Of a DNA stretch of 64,000 bases, positions 52,955 to 63,649 are shown piece after piece. The notes beneath the pieces are model-generated. The model had not been told where the DNA came from, made no database searches, and saw only the letters and a program-made list of their open reading frames with translations. Within the stretch, counting starts at the first letter, position 1. Each line of letters opens with the position of its first letter. A program made the position numbers and the translations under genes. The DNA is from Trissonchulus latispiculum (taxonomy: Eukaryota > Nematoda > Enoplea > Enoplida > Ironidae). The stretch spans positions 1 to 64,000 of the forward strand of contig JASAND010011123.1 of NCBI GenBank assembly GCA_030248195.1. Direction: 5' to 3'.

Positions 52955-54658
52955 CAAAACTATTGTTCTTCTTCTTCTTCGTCCTGGGCATTCTGAGCAA
53001 GCTCAATATTGCTGAGGCGGAGGGATCCGCCCCACATCCCGTAAGTAGCCAATGACCCGGGAAGGTTCTCCCACCAGGACCCCCAGGGAGGGACTATCAC
53101 CAAGCCAGGATTTCCGGGCCTCCTTCAGTACTGGGCATGCAAGGATAAGATGGCTGAGGTCCTCGTCCGCAAGGTTGCAGTTAGGGCAGACGGGGGAATC
53201 GGCAATTCCAATCCTATACTTATAGGACTGGAGGAGTAAGCTGTGCCCTTTACACCGTAGTTGGGACAGGATTGTTCGTTCGTGCTTGCTTAGGGTCACC
53301 TCAAGTAACGGGTTCACCGGTTTGGCTTCTGGGTATATCTTCAGTGAATCCGCTTCGCTGCAGACGTCGTTGAACTTTCCTCTGTAGAACCGTTTGATAG
53401 CGGCTTTCGCTGTGGTGAAGTCTACTGCCGTCTCAGCTTGGTTAAGTTGGGATGCTGTCTTCGCCACCGAATCCGCTAGTTCGTTTCCCGTCAGTCCCAC
53501 GTGGCTAGGTATCCACTGGAACTGAATATGGTTTCCTCTGTCGCTTAACTGCTTGATGAGCTTCCAAATTGTTATAGAGATAGCAATTTTCTGTGCTGCC
53601 GGTCCTGATTTCAGTTGGTTGATTGCTGACTGGGAATCAGTGCATATCCTGATTATTTTCCGGTAGATTCCGTTTTCTATTAGCCAGCCTAGCCCTAGTT
53701 TGATTGCATTCATCTCCGCTCTGAAACTAGAGCACAGCAGGCCAGCAGGTGAGCTTAGAGATGCCAGCTGCGTACCGTCTCGGCTGAAGATGAGTGCTGC
53801 GCTTCCTCCATTGTTGCAAGAGTTTTGGACCGAGCCGTCGGTCCACAGTTTCAGGTCAGCCGGAGGCAGTTGAGATAGTGTGGAGAGGGCTGCAGTCCTG
53901 AGTTGATCCGGCGTGCACAATTTCTTGGGAGGCAAGTTTCCTTCAACGTCGTCCGCAAATGTGACAGCGGCTTCTGCGATGTATTCAGAGGAGAGTGCCG
54001 GCAGCATCAGAGGTTCGACTGGGAGATCTCGTAAACCACATAGAATTTCAGTAGCTCTGCCCCTGGGCCGCCAGGAGTCTTGAGACTTCCGCCGTGGATT
54101 GACATGGGCTGATGCAGCTACTTTTCTTGGATTATCTGGAGGAAGACGCTTCGCTTTTTGATATGCAATAGCCGTCAGCTCACCTGCCCTCAGCTTGATT
54201 GGAGGAAGGTTTGCTTCCAGCTGTAGATATCCCACCGGAGTTGATCTGAGGCATCCTGTGATTTTCCTGGCTGCTGTGTTCTGTATTTTTTCCAGCTGTG
54301 CCTCCCCTGTGGCAGGCAGAGAGGGAAACCAAGATCCCATTGAGTATTCCAGCAGTGATCTTATATAGGTTATATAGATTATCCTGAGATCTTCCTTCGA
54401 GGGTCCCCAGGTTCTGCTGCTCAAAGCGCCAAGAATTGCCAATCTTGGCATGCATCGTTCCTTCAGGTTTCGAATATGATGGTTGAAGTTGAGTTTCCAG
54501 TCAAACTTTATGCCCAGAAACACTGGATTCGGATCATGAGGTAGCTGTTTCTGATACAGGGTCAGATTGGGTGTGTGCTTTGCCTGACTATTCTGGGTGG
54601 TGAAGATGCAACATTGGCATTTCTCCACATTAATCTTCATCTTCCAAAACTATTGTTC
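52955..54658 (-). mobile_element. 5'-truncated LINE (I-group, with RNase H) with 14-bp target duplication
   Basis: CAAAACTATTGTTC at 52955-52968 and 54645-54658 are perfect direct repeats bracketing 52969-54644. On the - strand the insert ends in a (GAA)n-type tail. It covers only the end of the LINE ORF, as expected from incomplete reverse transcription. The clean duplication shows a target-primed insertion. Confidence 0.88.
53003..54640 (-). pseudogene. LINE ORF2 C-terminal part: RT thumb, RNase H, Cys motif (545 codons)
   Basis: The frame is open to the truncation point. It starts within the end of the reverse transcriptase (VFLGIKFDWKLNFNHHI, then KIQNTAARKITG). It continues into an RNase H domain (LWTDGSVQ, AEMNAIKLGL, CTDSQSAI, IPSHVGLTGNELAD) and ends with the CPNCNLADEDLSHLILACP zinc motif typical of Jockey/I-type elements. 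RNase H places it in the I group of LINEs. The catalytic part of RT and any ORF1 are missing, so it cannot move by itself. No internal stop is present, suggesting a recent insertion. Confidence 0.85.
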
Positions 54659-54799
54659 ATTTCTGCCAGCGACGCTGTTTTTGACCAAAAAACCTATGCT
54701 GGCAGCATGCCAAGCGTCGCAGGAAGGCAATAGGGACATTGTTGGAAAGAGCAGATGTTGTTTGTTCTCATATATAGAAACTCTTAAAAGTTCTTGTCT

Positions 54800-55178
54800 A
54801 ACTGCTGGCATTTTTTTAGTGGGGGGGGGGTGGGGGCCCCCCCACTTTTCGGTTCCCCCTCCACTTTTCGGCAAGCCCCCCCCACTTTTTTGGGGGTCGC
54901 CCAAAAGTGTCGAAAAATTAAGTTTTTGAGGTCAAATTTTCAAAAATTTTCTGAATTTTTAGCTAATTTATGGACTTACAAGTTAATTTTAAGCTTAAAA
55001 ATAGCGATTTTTTGTGTTTTTACCTAAAAAATGCTAATTTTTCGCTAAAAATTTTGGTATTTTATACCTTGGACTCGCCCCCCCCACTTTTCGGAAGCCC
55101 CCCCACTTCCCCCTCCCTAGGTGGGGGGGGCGAAGCCCCCCCCACTTTCAAAACCCTAAGAAAATGCCAGAACTGCTG
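54800..55178. mobile_element. G/C-run MITE with GGCATTTTnTTAG ends
   Basis: Ends CTGGCATTTTTTTAG (54805) and CTAAGAAAATGCCAG (to 55170) are inverted. AACTGCTG occurs at both borders and overlaps the left end by 3 bp. The inside has repeated CCCCCACTTTTCGG words on both sides. No gene is present. Confidence 0.55.
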
Positions 55179-55440
55179 TTGAAAATTTCTCACAGTACAG
55201 TTCTCTAAAAATAGGAAAGTTTTGAATTTTTAGGTGGTCGAAAATGTTAAATCTTCAATATGTCAAAAAATGCTCAAAAGTCAAAAGTAGTCCGATTTAA
55301 CTCAAATTTATTTTGTTTTATAGGGGGGATGGGGCATTCGTAGCTCACCCCCATCGCGCAAACGGGGAGGTTGGTTTTTCCACGCTACTTGCAGGCTGCT
55401 TTTTCCCCGACCTCCATACGTCAGCAGATCTCCGCAACCA

Positions 55441-55859
55441 TACAGTCTGGCTTTTTCCTAGGCAAAACTTTCTGGGGGGTGGAAGTCTGGGGGGAGGGTC
55501 CCCCCCAGGTCTGGGGGGGCTCGGATTTTTTTGGGGGGGGAAGAAAAATTTTTCAAAAAATGCCTAAAAATAGCTATTTTTTGCTGCTAAGCTAAAAAAT
55601 TAATTATTTTTAACTTAAATTTAAGCTTAAAATAGCTAAAAAATGCTTAAAAATGGCTAAAAATCCGGCGAAGCCGGAAAAATTTTTCAAAAATTTACCA
55701 TCAAAACCCTATTTTTCCGGACATTTTAAAGTTCTGGGGGGGAAGGCCCGAATCCTGGGGGGGCGATTCTGGGGGGGGGGGCGACCCAAGTCTGGGGGGG
55801 AACGAATTTCTGGGGGCCCCCACCCCCCCCCCCCCCCCGTAGGAAAAAGCCAGACAGTA
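55441..55859. mobile_element. TA-flanked MITE with TCTGGCTTTTTCC ends (415 bp)
   Basis: The element at 55443-55857 has ends CAGTCTGGCTTTTTCCTA and the complement of CTGTCTGGCTTTTTCCTA, flanked by TA on both sides, as in Tc1/mariner elements. The interior is rich in CTGGGGGG words. Superfamily by target site only. Confidence 0.6.
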
Positions 55860-56038
55860 GTAGTCTCCACTCGACAATGAACCGAAGACAAAATGTGCTT
55901 TTTACATATATATATACAGGCTCTGCAATTTCTGGAAGATCGGGCACTGACCAGCGTAACTAACTTTTGTCAGTTTGGTTGTGATTTCGGGTTTTGCGAT
56001 GGGTTTACTTACACTCGTGTAATTTATTTATGTTATAG

Positions 56039-56209
56039 AGACTGGTCTGATAGAATGCCTTTTCTGAAAGGCCCTACACCAATACGGAATACGATTTGGT
56101 TCTTGGAGCAAGGTGATATTTATTTGAGAAATTCTGTACGAATAATTGCTGCTTGTTATAATGCCTCCAAGAAACATGTTTCGAAGGATGATCCTCATCG
56201 TGGAATGAG
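56039..56209 (+). CDS. Candidate exon, unrecognised
   Basis: Acceptor ATTTATTTATGTTATAG and donor ATGAG|GTACGA bound 171 nt with no stops (1 nt + 56 codons + 2 nt). The product looks globular (GPTPIRNTIWFLEQGDIY, IIAACYNASKKHV). The same frame is also open upstream from 55893. No family is recognised. It lies just left of the inverted-repeat element. Confidence 0.3.
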
Positions 56210-56245
56210 GTACGATATAGTGTATTATGTATATTATATATACCA

Positions 56246-57031
56246 GAACAAAAAGTGCTCCTTCGTCGCATGTAAAATTACATATGAGTCTTCGTAGGCA
56301 GGTTGTACATAAGCAAAAACTAGCCTGTAAAATACATATGAGTTCCGTAGGGAGGTTGTAAATTAAGGATAACAAGTTGCAACAGCTTAACATATGAGCC
56401 TGTCCTACAACGAGGCTCATATTGGCGTATGTCATAATACGAATAATTTTCAGATATATATTTTACCCTTATATAAATACATACAGCATAAAGCTTTTCA
56501 TTGCAAATTGTCCTTCACATAGCTTGTTGATCAGTCATTATAGTGTGCATATGCTCAATACGGTACGCCATAAGGCGCTCTGACTCAGAGCCAAGTGGGA
56601 ACGCATTCTGCGTGTTTATAATGTGAAAGTGTTTCGGGAATGCATTAGGTGTACCGTGTACCACAGCGTATCGCGAAATATTAGGTGTACCAGTGTTTCA
56701 GGAAACATCAGGTTGCATGTACAGTTCAGCTTGAGCAGTCGTAGCTCACTTCAGTCCATTTCTTCTGGGCCCACAACGTCTATTCATTTTTCCGTAATGT
56801 GGATGAAGCTGAGGTTCTTTAATGAGGCTTTAATGTGCAATGCACTGTGACGCCAATATGAGCCTCGTTGTAGGACAGGCTCATATGTTAAGCTGTTGCA
56901 ACTTGTTTTCCTTAATTTACAACCTGCCTACGGAACTCATATGTATTTTACAGGCTAGTTTTTGCTTATGTACAACCTGCCTACGAAGACTCATATGTAT
57001 TTTACATGCGACGAAGGAGCACTTTTTGTCC
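56246..57031. mobile_element. Element with ~183-bp inverted arms (786 bp)
   Basis: 56246-56429 and 56850-57031 are reverse complements with a few differences (for example AGGCTCATATTGGCGT and its complement). The arms end with ACAAAAAGTGCTCC. Open frames on opposite strands at the two arms give the same peptide because of the repeat and are not genes. The central 420 bp show no recognised coding. Confidence 0.75.
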
Positions 57032-57069
57032 TTGTTTTCCATTATTTTATATATGTATGCTCTTGAAGG

Positions 57070-57123
57070 TATATACGTATATATAGATATCTTAGATATA
57101 TAGATATATAGATATGAGCATAT
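57070..57123. repeat. (TATAGA)n-like microsatellite
   Basis: A simple repeat of ATATAGAT-type units. Confidence 0.75.
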
Positions 57124-57358
57124 AATTCTATGACAAAAGTTGCTCAGCTCACTTAGGGCTTTCATTTGGTACCAAATTTGACCACTTTTGAAAAATTTCT
57201 TTTTTGACCGAAAATCGCATAAGTCCCCACCCCACCACACCACAGCACTCTACAGCCACCTTGAGCATGCAGTTCTATGACAAAAGTTGCTCAGCTCGTT
57301 CAGGGCTTTCATTTGATACCAAATTTGACCACTTCTGGAAACTTTCTTTTTTGACCAC
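57121..57358. repeat. Direct repeat of ~95 bp
   Basis: TTCTATGACAAAAGTTGCTC, GGGCTTTCATTTG and ACCAAATTTGACCACTT recur at about 57127 and 57272. The copies are about 90% alike by eye. Confidence 0.7.
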
Positions 57359-57359
57359 A

Positions 57360-58085
57360 CGACCTCCCACCGACCTGACCCTCCAGATGGCAAAACGGAT
57401 GCCAGGAACGAGCTGGGCGAACCAAACAACTCCTATAGACAAAGTTTTGACAGGCTATGTACTGTCCTATATGATGTTCTCCCGGAAGTGGGGAGTAGAA
57501 GAATCCGCGTCCGGTTGGAGATCTCCTTCTTGCTGTGGTCGATGCTGCTGGTGATTATCCTTCCACGTGCTCCCTGGGGCGCCTGACCAACGCGCTAAAT
57601 GGATTCTGCCTTTGCGGGGCATGACTATGGCTGGTGATATCTTGGTCATCGGTCAGTCATTGGTCATGTCGGAGAACAATTCACAGACCTTAAATTATGC
57701 TGCCGAGTCGCTGGACCTAACGCACTCATCCGTGCTACTTTGGCATCCCAGCGGCGAAGACGTGTGCTGGATTGTGGATTGATGGCTCCCTGTATGGACT
57801 TATCCGCCTGCCGCCAGAATAGATAGATAGATGTTCCCGGAAGTCGGTACCGACCGGACCCTCCAGACGGCAAAGTGGAACCAGCACAGCAAGATGGGTG
57901 GGTCGGACGGCAAAACGGACACTGAGAATGAGCTGGGCGCACCAGAAAACCCCCATAGACAAGGTTTGGAGAGGCTAAGCAAAGCCTACTATGGACCTCC
58001 AGGGAGCGGTTACCGACCTGACCCCTCAGACAGTCAAGTGGAACCAGCCCAACAACTTGGGTTACTTGAGCAGCAAAACTGATAG
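57360..58085. repeat. Region with three diverged copies of a ~50-bp word
   Basis: TACCGACCGGACCCTCCAGA-like words followed by GGCAAAGTGGAACCAG occur near 57370, 57848 and 58010. GAGCTGGGCG(A/C)ACCA words recur at about 57410 and 57930. Frames in either strand are short and inconsistent, so no gene is supported. Confidence 0.45.
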
Positions 58086-58710
58086 CGGGAATCACCGTCC
58101 CAAAAAACCTTTGTATGCAAAATTTGAGCCACCCATGTAGCAAAATAAGCGAAAAAATTAAGTTCAAAGTTCGACCCAAAATTCACCAAATTTGGCCGGC
58201 CAGTACCGAAAAATTACGCACAGAGACGGAAAATCATATAGCATTTGAACGACTCCGATATGTGTACTGTTTAACCATATAGTCAGTATTGCCCCATATA
58301 TAGCCCAGTCTGACTTATTAAGGCGCCTTTGAAGCATACTTTTTGGCCATTTTAGCGTTTTGGCCGACTTTGGCCCCCAGCCAAAAATTTTTCCGGCTCC
58401 GGGAGGCATAAAAACTAGCTTATTTTCTTATTTTTTATTTGTACTACAAGAATATGTATGGGTTTCATAGGCAAAAATCTCTAGTTTATTCAAGCTACAA
58501 AACCCCCTTATGAGACATCAAAAGCGAGAAACCGGAAAAAACATCACTCTCGTAAGCGATTTTTGTGGCAACTTTTTAACGGAAAGTGGTACGGGGATGA
58601 AACTTCGCAAATATACTAAACTCGACATGTAAAATTTTTTGCGCACATAATCTGCGCAGCTTCTGCGCAGCCTTGTTTTACACGGTCATTCGACCATTTT
58701 CACTCATATT

Positions 58711-58737
58711 ATAGGGGTCGCTCCCGCGACCCCTATG
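58711..58737. repeat. Perfect GC hairpin
   Basis: TAGGGGTCGC and GCGACCCCTA pair around a short CCC-type loop, immediately left of a G-rich element. Region 58085-58710 shows nothing else supportable. Confidence 0.5.
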
Positions 58738-58752
58738 ATATACGTATATATA

Positions 58753-59440
58753 CAGGGCATATATTTTTTATGGTTTTTTCGGGGGCCCCGGGGGGGGGAA
58801 AGAAAGTTGTGGGAGAGATTTTTTCCAGAAATGAGCCAAAAGATAGTATTTTTTAGGGATGCACCGGGGCCTGGCCCCGGCTCCGGCCCCGGCCCCGGTA
58901 GTCAGGCCCCGGCCCCGGTGGTCAGGCCCCGGTACCGACCGGGGCCAAAAATTAGCAAAATTTTGTGAATTTTTGACATTTTTTGACCAAAATTTTGAAT
59001 TTTCGAAAGTCAAAAAGTGCTACAAATCGTTTGTTTTCACGCCGATATTAATGAAAACAAGGATAGTAACGTTTGTATATCGAAAATTATTGCAAAATTT
59101 AAATTTTCCAGAAAATGAAAATTTTTGAAAATTTTCGATTTGGACCCCCAATTTTCAGGCCCCGGCCCCGGTAGTGGCGGCCCCGGCCCCGGTGCATCTC
59201 TAGTATTTTTGGCGTAGTTTGCATGGTGAAACGCAAAAAGTTCTCGAAAATGCCAGGATTTATGCTAAAAATTGCTATTTGTACGAAAAAGTTTTGAAAA
59301 TTTGCCTGTTTTGGGCAAAATTTGGGCTTCCAAAAAATCCAGGGAGGGAGTAAAAATCCCATGAGGGGACGATTTCGGGGGGGGGGAAGCTTTGGGCCTC
59401 CAAAAAATTCCGGGGGGGGGAACAAAAATCCCCGTGCCCC
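58753..59440. mobile_element. G-rich DNA element related to 60398-60734, with a nested hAT MITE
   Basis: GGCGTA(G/T)TTTGCATGG, AAAAAGTTCTC and AAATGCCAGGATTTA are shared with 60480-60545 in the same order. The left end CAGGGCAT resembles CAGGGTAT of the relative. The right end is less certain. A hAT-type MITE splits it at 58854-59202. Confidence 0.45.
58846..59210. mobile_element. hAT-type MITE with CCCCGG arrays (349 bp)
   Basis: The element at 58854-59202 has ends TAGGGATGCACCGG and the complement of TAGAGATGCACCGG, with perfect 8-bp flanks GTATTTTT. GGCCCCGG words are repeated at both ends. The related element at 60398 shows the same site without the insert. Confidence 0.85.
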
Positions 59441-60216
59441 GGATCTATTTTATCAGGATATCCGCTATTTTTGTGCTAACGTATACTACGTTACGTATGT
59501 AATCAGGGTTTCCTCCTATTCAAACCTTATATAATTAAAGACATTTTCGTTTTCAATATTAAAACTCCAATTTTTTAATTTATTCCGCCAACGAATGCAT
59601 GCGCAATATGCCTTGTGCCATGGTCGTCTGCGACGTTTTTTCTCATAACAAAAGGTCTCACAGCCTGCCAAACAAGCGCTAATGATGCAAACAAGTACCT
59701 GATGTAAAAGTCTCACTGTATACGTATATGAGTAGCATTATATATAACGTGTTTGTGGTAATTTCAGGGAATTTATACATTGGCACTGGTCTCAGCTGCA
59801 ATATCGAAATCCTGAAGTACAACTTCTGAAGTTGCGCCATATTACTCCTTTTCCTTATTTTCATGGTTTTCTAGGTATGTATATTAGGTCGTAGTGAGAT
59901 CAGTTTGGCAATTTCACTGCTAAGTGCTAACTGTCCTTGAAACGGCCAATTGGCGTTTTCACGCGTGAAACTGGCAATGGTGGAGAAAATGTTAGATTTT
60001 CAAGGGTGTCAACGCAAACTATATATTATTAAAAAGATTTGTTTGATGTATTCGCACAATGTGTGACTACACTTATATATTTACATGAGGCATGGTTTTT
60101 TTAGGCCATAGCTTAGGCCATGGCCTAAATGTATGAGTCGATGGCCTAAAGAATTTTGGCCGTTGAGGCAATTTGGTCTAAATTTTTCGACGAAGACTCA
60201 GTAAGTTTTATTGTTT
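59441..60216. other. No supportable gene
   Basis: It is AT-rich. TAGGCCAT/ATGGCCTA words at about 60103-60160 form a small palindromic cluster. Short frames are not recognised. Confidence 0.4.
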
Positions 60217-60397
60217 TTAAGGCGGTGATTCCTTTTGGAGACATCAATTTTGAACCCTTATTACTCATTCATTACTTGGAGTTAAGAAGCCATTTTTATA
60301 TCAAAATGGAGCTTAACATTTTCTCTTTCTAATGAATATATACAATGAAACTAACATCACTTTTCGGAAACTCTTACCACATTTTTGAAGTTCATTA

Positions 60398-60734
60398 CAG
60401 GGTATTTTTTAGGGATTTTTTCAGGGGGGGGGGAGAAATTTTCGGAGGGAAAGATTTTTTGCAAAAATGAGCTAAAAATTGGTATTTGTTGGCGTATTTT
60501 GCATGGCGAAACACAAAAAGTTCTCAAAAATGCCAGGATTTAAGGTAAAAATAGCCATTTTTACAAAAAATCTCCGGCGACGCCTGAAAATTTTTGAAAA
60601 TTTGACCATTTTTGGAAAAAATGTAGACCTCATTAAAAGGGAAGACCAAAATCCGGGTGGGAAGGCATTTTCGGGGGGAAGGTCAATTTCGTGGTTGGCC
60701 CCCGCCCCCCCCCCCCTTTGTAAAAAGTACCCTG
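60398..60734. mobile_element. G-rich element with CAGGGTA ends (337 bp)
   Basis: Ends CAGGGTATTTTTTA and the complement of CAGGGTACTTTTTA are inverted. G and C runs lie inside near both ends. Target duplication is unclear. Confidence 0.6.
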
Positions 60735-61322
60735 CACTAATTTTCCAGATTTTTTGCAGACTAAAGTGAATTTTTTCGTGAGGCATCGGCTACATCATTC
60801 GACCCTTTTTTATTTATCATGAAGTCACTCTTCGTTATGAAGAAATTAGCTAAAATGTTTACGCAACCTGGATTTTGCCTACTTTTCCGAACTTTGGCAA
60901 GCGGCCACTTTAGCTAGAAAGCAGCAATCGGGGCAACTAAAAAGGGTCCCTGGGTATTTTTGTGTAAAACACGTCCACTAAGTGGCAACCCTCTAGCTTG
61001 CATAGTAAATGCTCCACAATCGCTGGAAAAATTTGGTCATGTCTTTGGAAAAAACTACATTTTTTGTGATAGCAGCTCACGGGATAGCAGTTGGAAGATT
61101 ATCATGCCTAGGATAATCGGCATCGACGAGACGTTCAAATCGACACCTTTATTTTACGGCTTGTGTAGCTCAAGAAATCGTGGATTATTTGATTTCTGCA
61201 AAAATGACAAGTTTTCAACGCCAAAATAAGAAACTCGGCTATATCTCACAATAGAGAATAGCTTGAAAGTTGCTTCCAAAAGCAAAAATGTAGAGCGCAA
61301 TGAGATCTTTCAAATGAGTATA

Positions 61323-62455
61323 ATCATAACTAGTGATGTGCGCTGAAACATTTGTCCGCTCCGGAGCTCCGGCCGGAGCGGGCTGTCGGAGCTCCGGAGC
61401 TCCGGAGCTCCGCGGAGCTCCGACTGTTTGTGGAGGCTAAATTGTAAAAATTTTATTTTAAGCTAAGCAAATTATTTTTGTACTGAAAAGCACGTCTACT
61501 CACTGTTTACTTTTACGTATCGCTTTATATCTTTATGTTCAGGATCTGATTCCTTTGATAAACATTATTATTCTATGCATTTGCTAACCTGTATCTTTGA
61601 TCTGAAATGAGTTCAGACTTTGACAGCTATTCACAGAATTTGTGGCTGTGTCATTATGCATTACGTCTGCTGCGTTGGCAAAAAGCCACTTTTAGTTTAC
61701 TGCCGTTTAGTTCTGTTTCATTCTTTTAAGATTTGCTAAGTTTAAGTTTTATAGATTAAGACTCCATAAAATTCGTTAGACTTTCGTCAAAAATTAAATT
61801 TGTCAATTCCATAATGAATTATATATGGCAGTTTGATGTAGACCAAATTTGTATTTATCCACTGTTGAACTTTTAAAAAGTAGGTACGTATATAATCATA
61901 AAATAAATTTGAACAAGGAGAAATTATATCTGAAAAATATTAGAAAAAATGGGTGAGATGAAAGCAAAGAAAACATTTGTAGAGATTGAAAGTTTACGTA
62001 TAAGCATGGATTTTATCGGAAGAGGGAATAATCGATGGATTAATTAATTGCAAATATACGTATATAATTATATGGAAAATACGTATGGAAACAATTCTTA
62101 GAGGTCGTGGTTTAGAATTACGTCTATAAAAATTTTCACTTTTACGATCTGGACAAGTTGGAAAAATTGTCTCCAGAAAACGAATTATACTGCAGTTTTG
62201 AGAAAGCAGAAAAGTTATTAAAAATAATACGAGCACTAATTTATTGTTCTTACGCACTGTTCATGAGACCACAGCAAGAAATCATAAAAACTCTTCGAAT
62301 ATTTCATTATTACCCAAACTTATGAACAACAGACAGGCATCAAAGCTTGAAAATGGCTGCTCCGGATACCCGGAGCTCCGGAGCTCCGGAGCAGAAGCCC
62401 GCTCCGGAGCACCGAAAATGGGAGCGGAGCTCCGGCGCACATCACTAATCATAAC
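61323..62455. mobile_element. hAT-type element with CGGAGCTCCGG arrays (1,117 bp)
   Basis: The element at 61331-62447 has ends TAGTGATGTGCGC and its complement, with perfect 8-bp flanks ATCATAAC (61323-61330 and 62448-62455). Tandem GGAGCTCC words occupy about 90 bp at the left and 70 bp at the right. The AT-rich centre has no supportable gene. Confidence 0.87.
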
Positions 62456-62639
62456 TATGCAGTTGCTGCTCAACCGTCAGAATTAGCAAGACCGTCCTGA
62501 ACGGAAATCTCAAAATTTCGAAGCGGGATTGCGCGGAGGGTGTTAGAATCCCAAACGAACTTATTTTGGAAAGTTTCATCTAATTTCATTTTGGTTTGAG
62601 CCGTCAACCAACAATATGTGCCCAAAAGGAATCACCACC

Positions 62640-63649
62640 CTAAGGTGCTGGTTTCCTTTCGGGTATTTTTGACTCCTACGGCTTTAATCCTTTACGCAAA
62701 GGACTAAACCTTACGAAATAACCTATTTCCGTGCTCTATAACATTTTAGTACCAGTCCCGTATTCTTAGGCCAAAAGATAAGAAAGTTTTGGTTTTTGGC
62801 CTTAAGCTCCCAGTAGGTAGACAAGACACGGGTTTGGTTGATATGGCTGGAAAGAGGACTCGAAAATGAACATTTTTGCTCTTACAACCTTTGAGCTATC
62901 TCCAGTAGTTAAGTCAGCATAAGCAAAAAACTGTTTTTAGGGTCAAAAAATTGCCGTTTTCAAGGAAATCAGTTTTTTCAAAATTACTGCCACATGTTAA
63001 GGACAAAATTGGCTTAGTTATACTCAATCGATACATCCTCCAAATGCACATTTTATGAATGCCTATTAGCCGGACTTTATTGCTTTCAGCTAGAGATTTG
63101 GCCGAAAAACCATTTTGAACTGGCGATTATTTTGTTTCGAACATCGATTTCTCAAAAACTACTGGACGGATTCCGGAGATTTTCGGCAGAATCGAAATTC
63201 GCACTTCTGCGGAGGGACGTTTTTCTTGGTTTGGGCTGAAACGTATTGAGTAGCAAGAAAACGCAATGCGAAGTTGCGAAATTTCGTGTTACTGTGCATT
63301 TGGCCGATTTTCTGGACCCTTGAGACCTGCTGAGCCAAATCCAAAAAACGTCCCTCGGCCCATATGTCCTTCATATCGTGGCACAAAAAGAACTTTTGGC
63401 CGATTCTTCAGTTTTGAGATATCGATGTTCAAAAACTTTTGGTCTATATTCATCCTGTTAGATGTCAGCTTGTCAGAAAATTTCTGCTATTTTTTGCTAA
63501 TTTTGCCAGTTCTGTAAGCTCATGTGAATGTACAGATAATAAGCTTTAAAACGATGTATAAAGCTCTTTGCAACTACCAAAATTGCGAAAGTTATAGCGT
63601 TTCAAAAAACACCACAAAAGCACTGCACAAAAGGATACCACCACCTTAA
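62640..63649. mobile_element. 1.0-kb TTAA-flanked MITE abutting the preceding element
   Basis: The left end GGTGCTGGTTTCCTTTCGGG starts directly after CTAA (62640-62643). The right end is AAAAGGATACCACCACC followed by TTAA (63646-63649). It shares its left target site with the right end of 60221-62639. Its interior matches the split repeat at 9395-12070. Confidence 0.6.

Larger units (their letters stand above)
60217..62643 (+). mobile_element. TTAA-flanked element (2.4 kb) of the same family as 6802-13711
   Basis: TTAA (60217-60220) is followed by GGCGGTGATTCCTTTTGG. The right end is CCAAAAGGAATCACCACC followed by CTAA (62640-62643), a one-base variant of TTAA. Both ends match those of 6802-13711 in opposite orientation. 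A G-rich element (60398-60734) and a hAT-type element (61331-62447) are nested inside. The short frame at 60960-61229 is not recognised. Confidence 0.6.

Noticed and set aside
56028..57103. Two similar short proteins on opposite strands
   Set aside because: They are the two arms of one inverted repeat, not paralogous genes.
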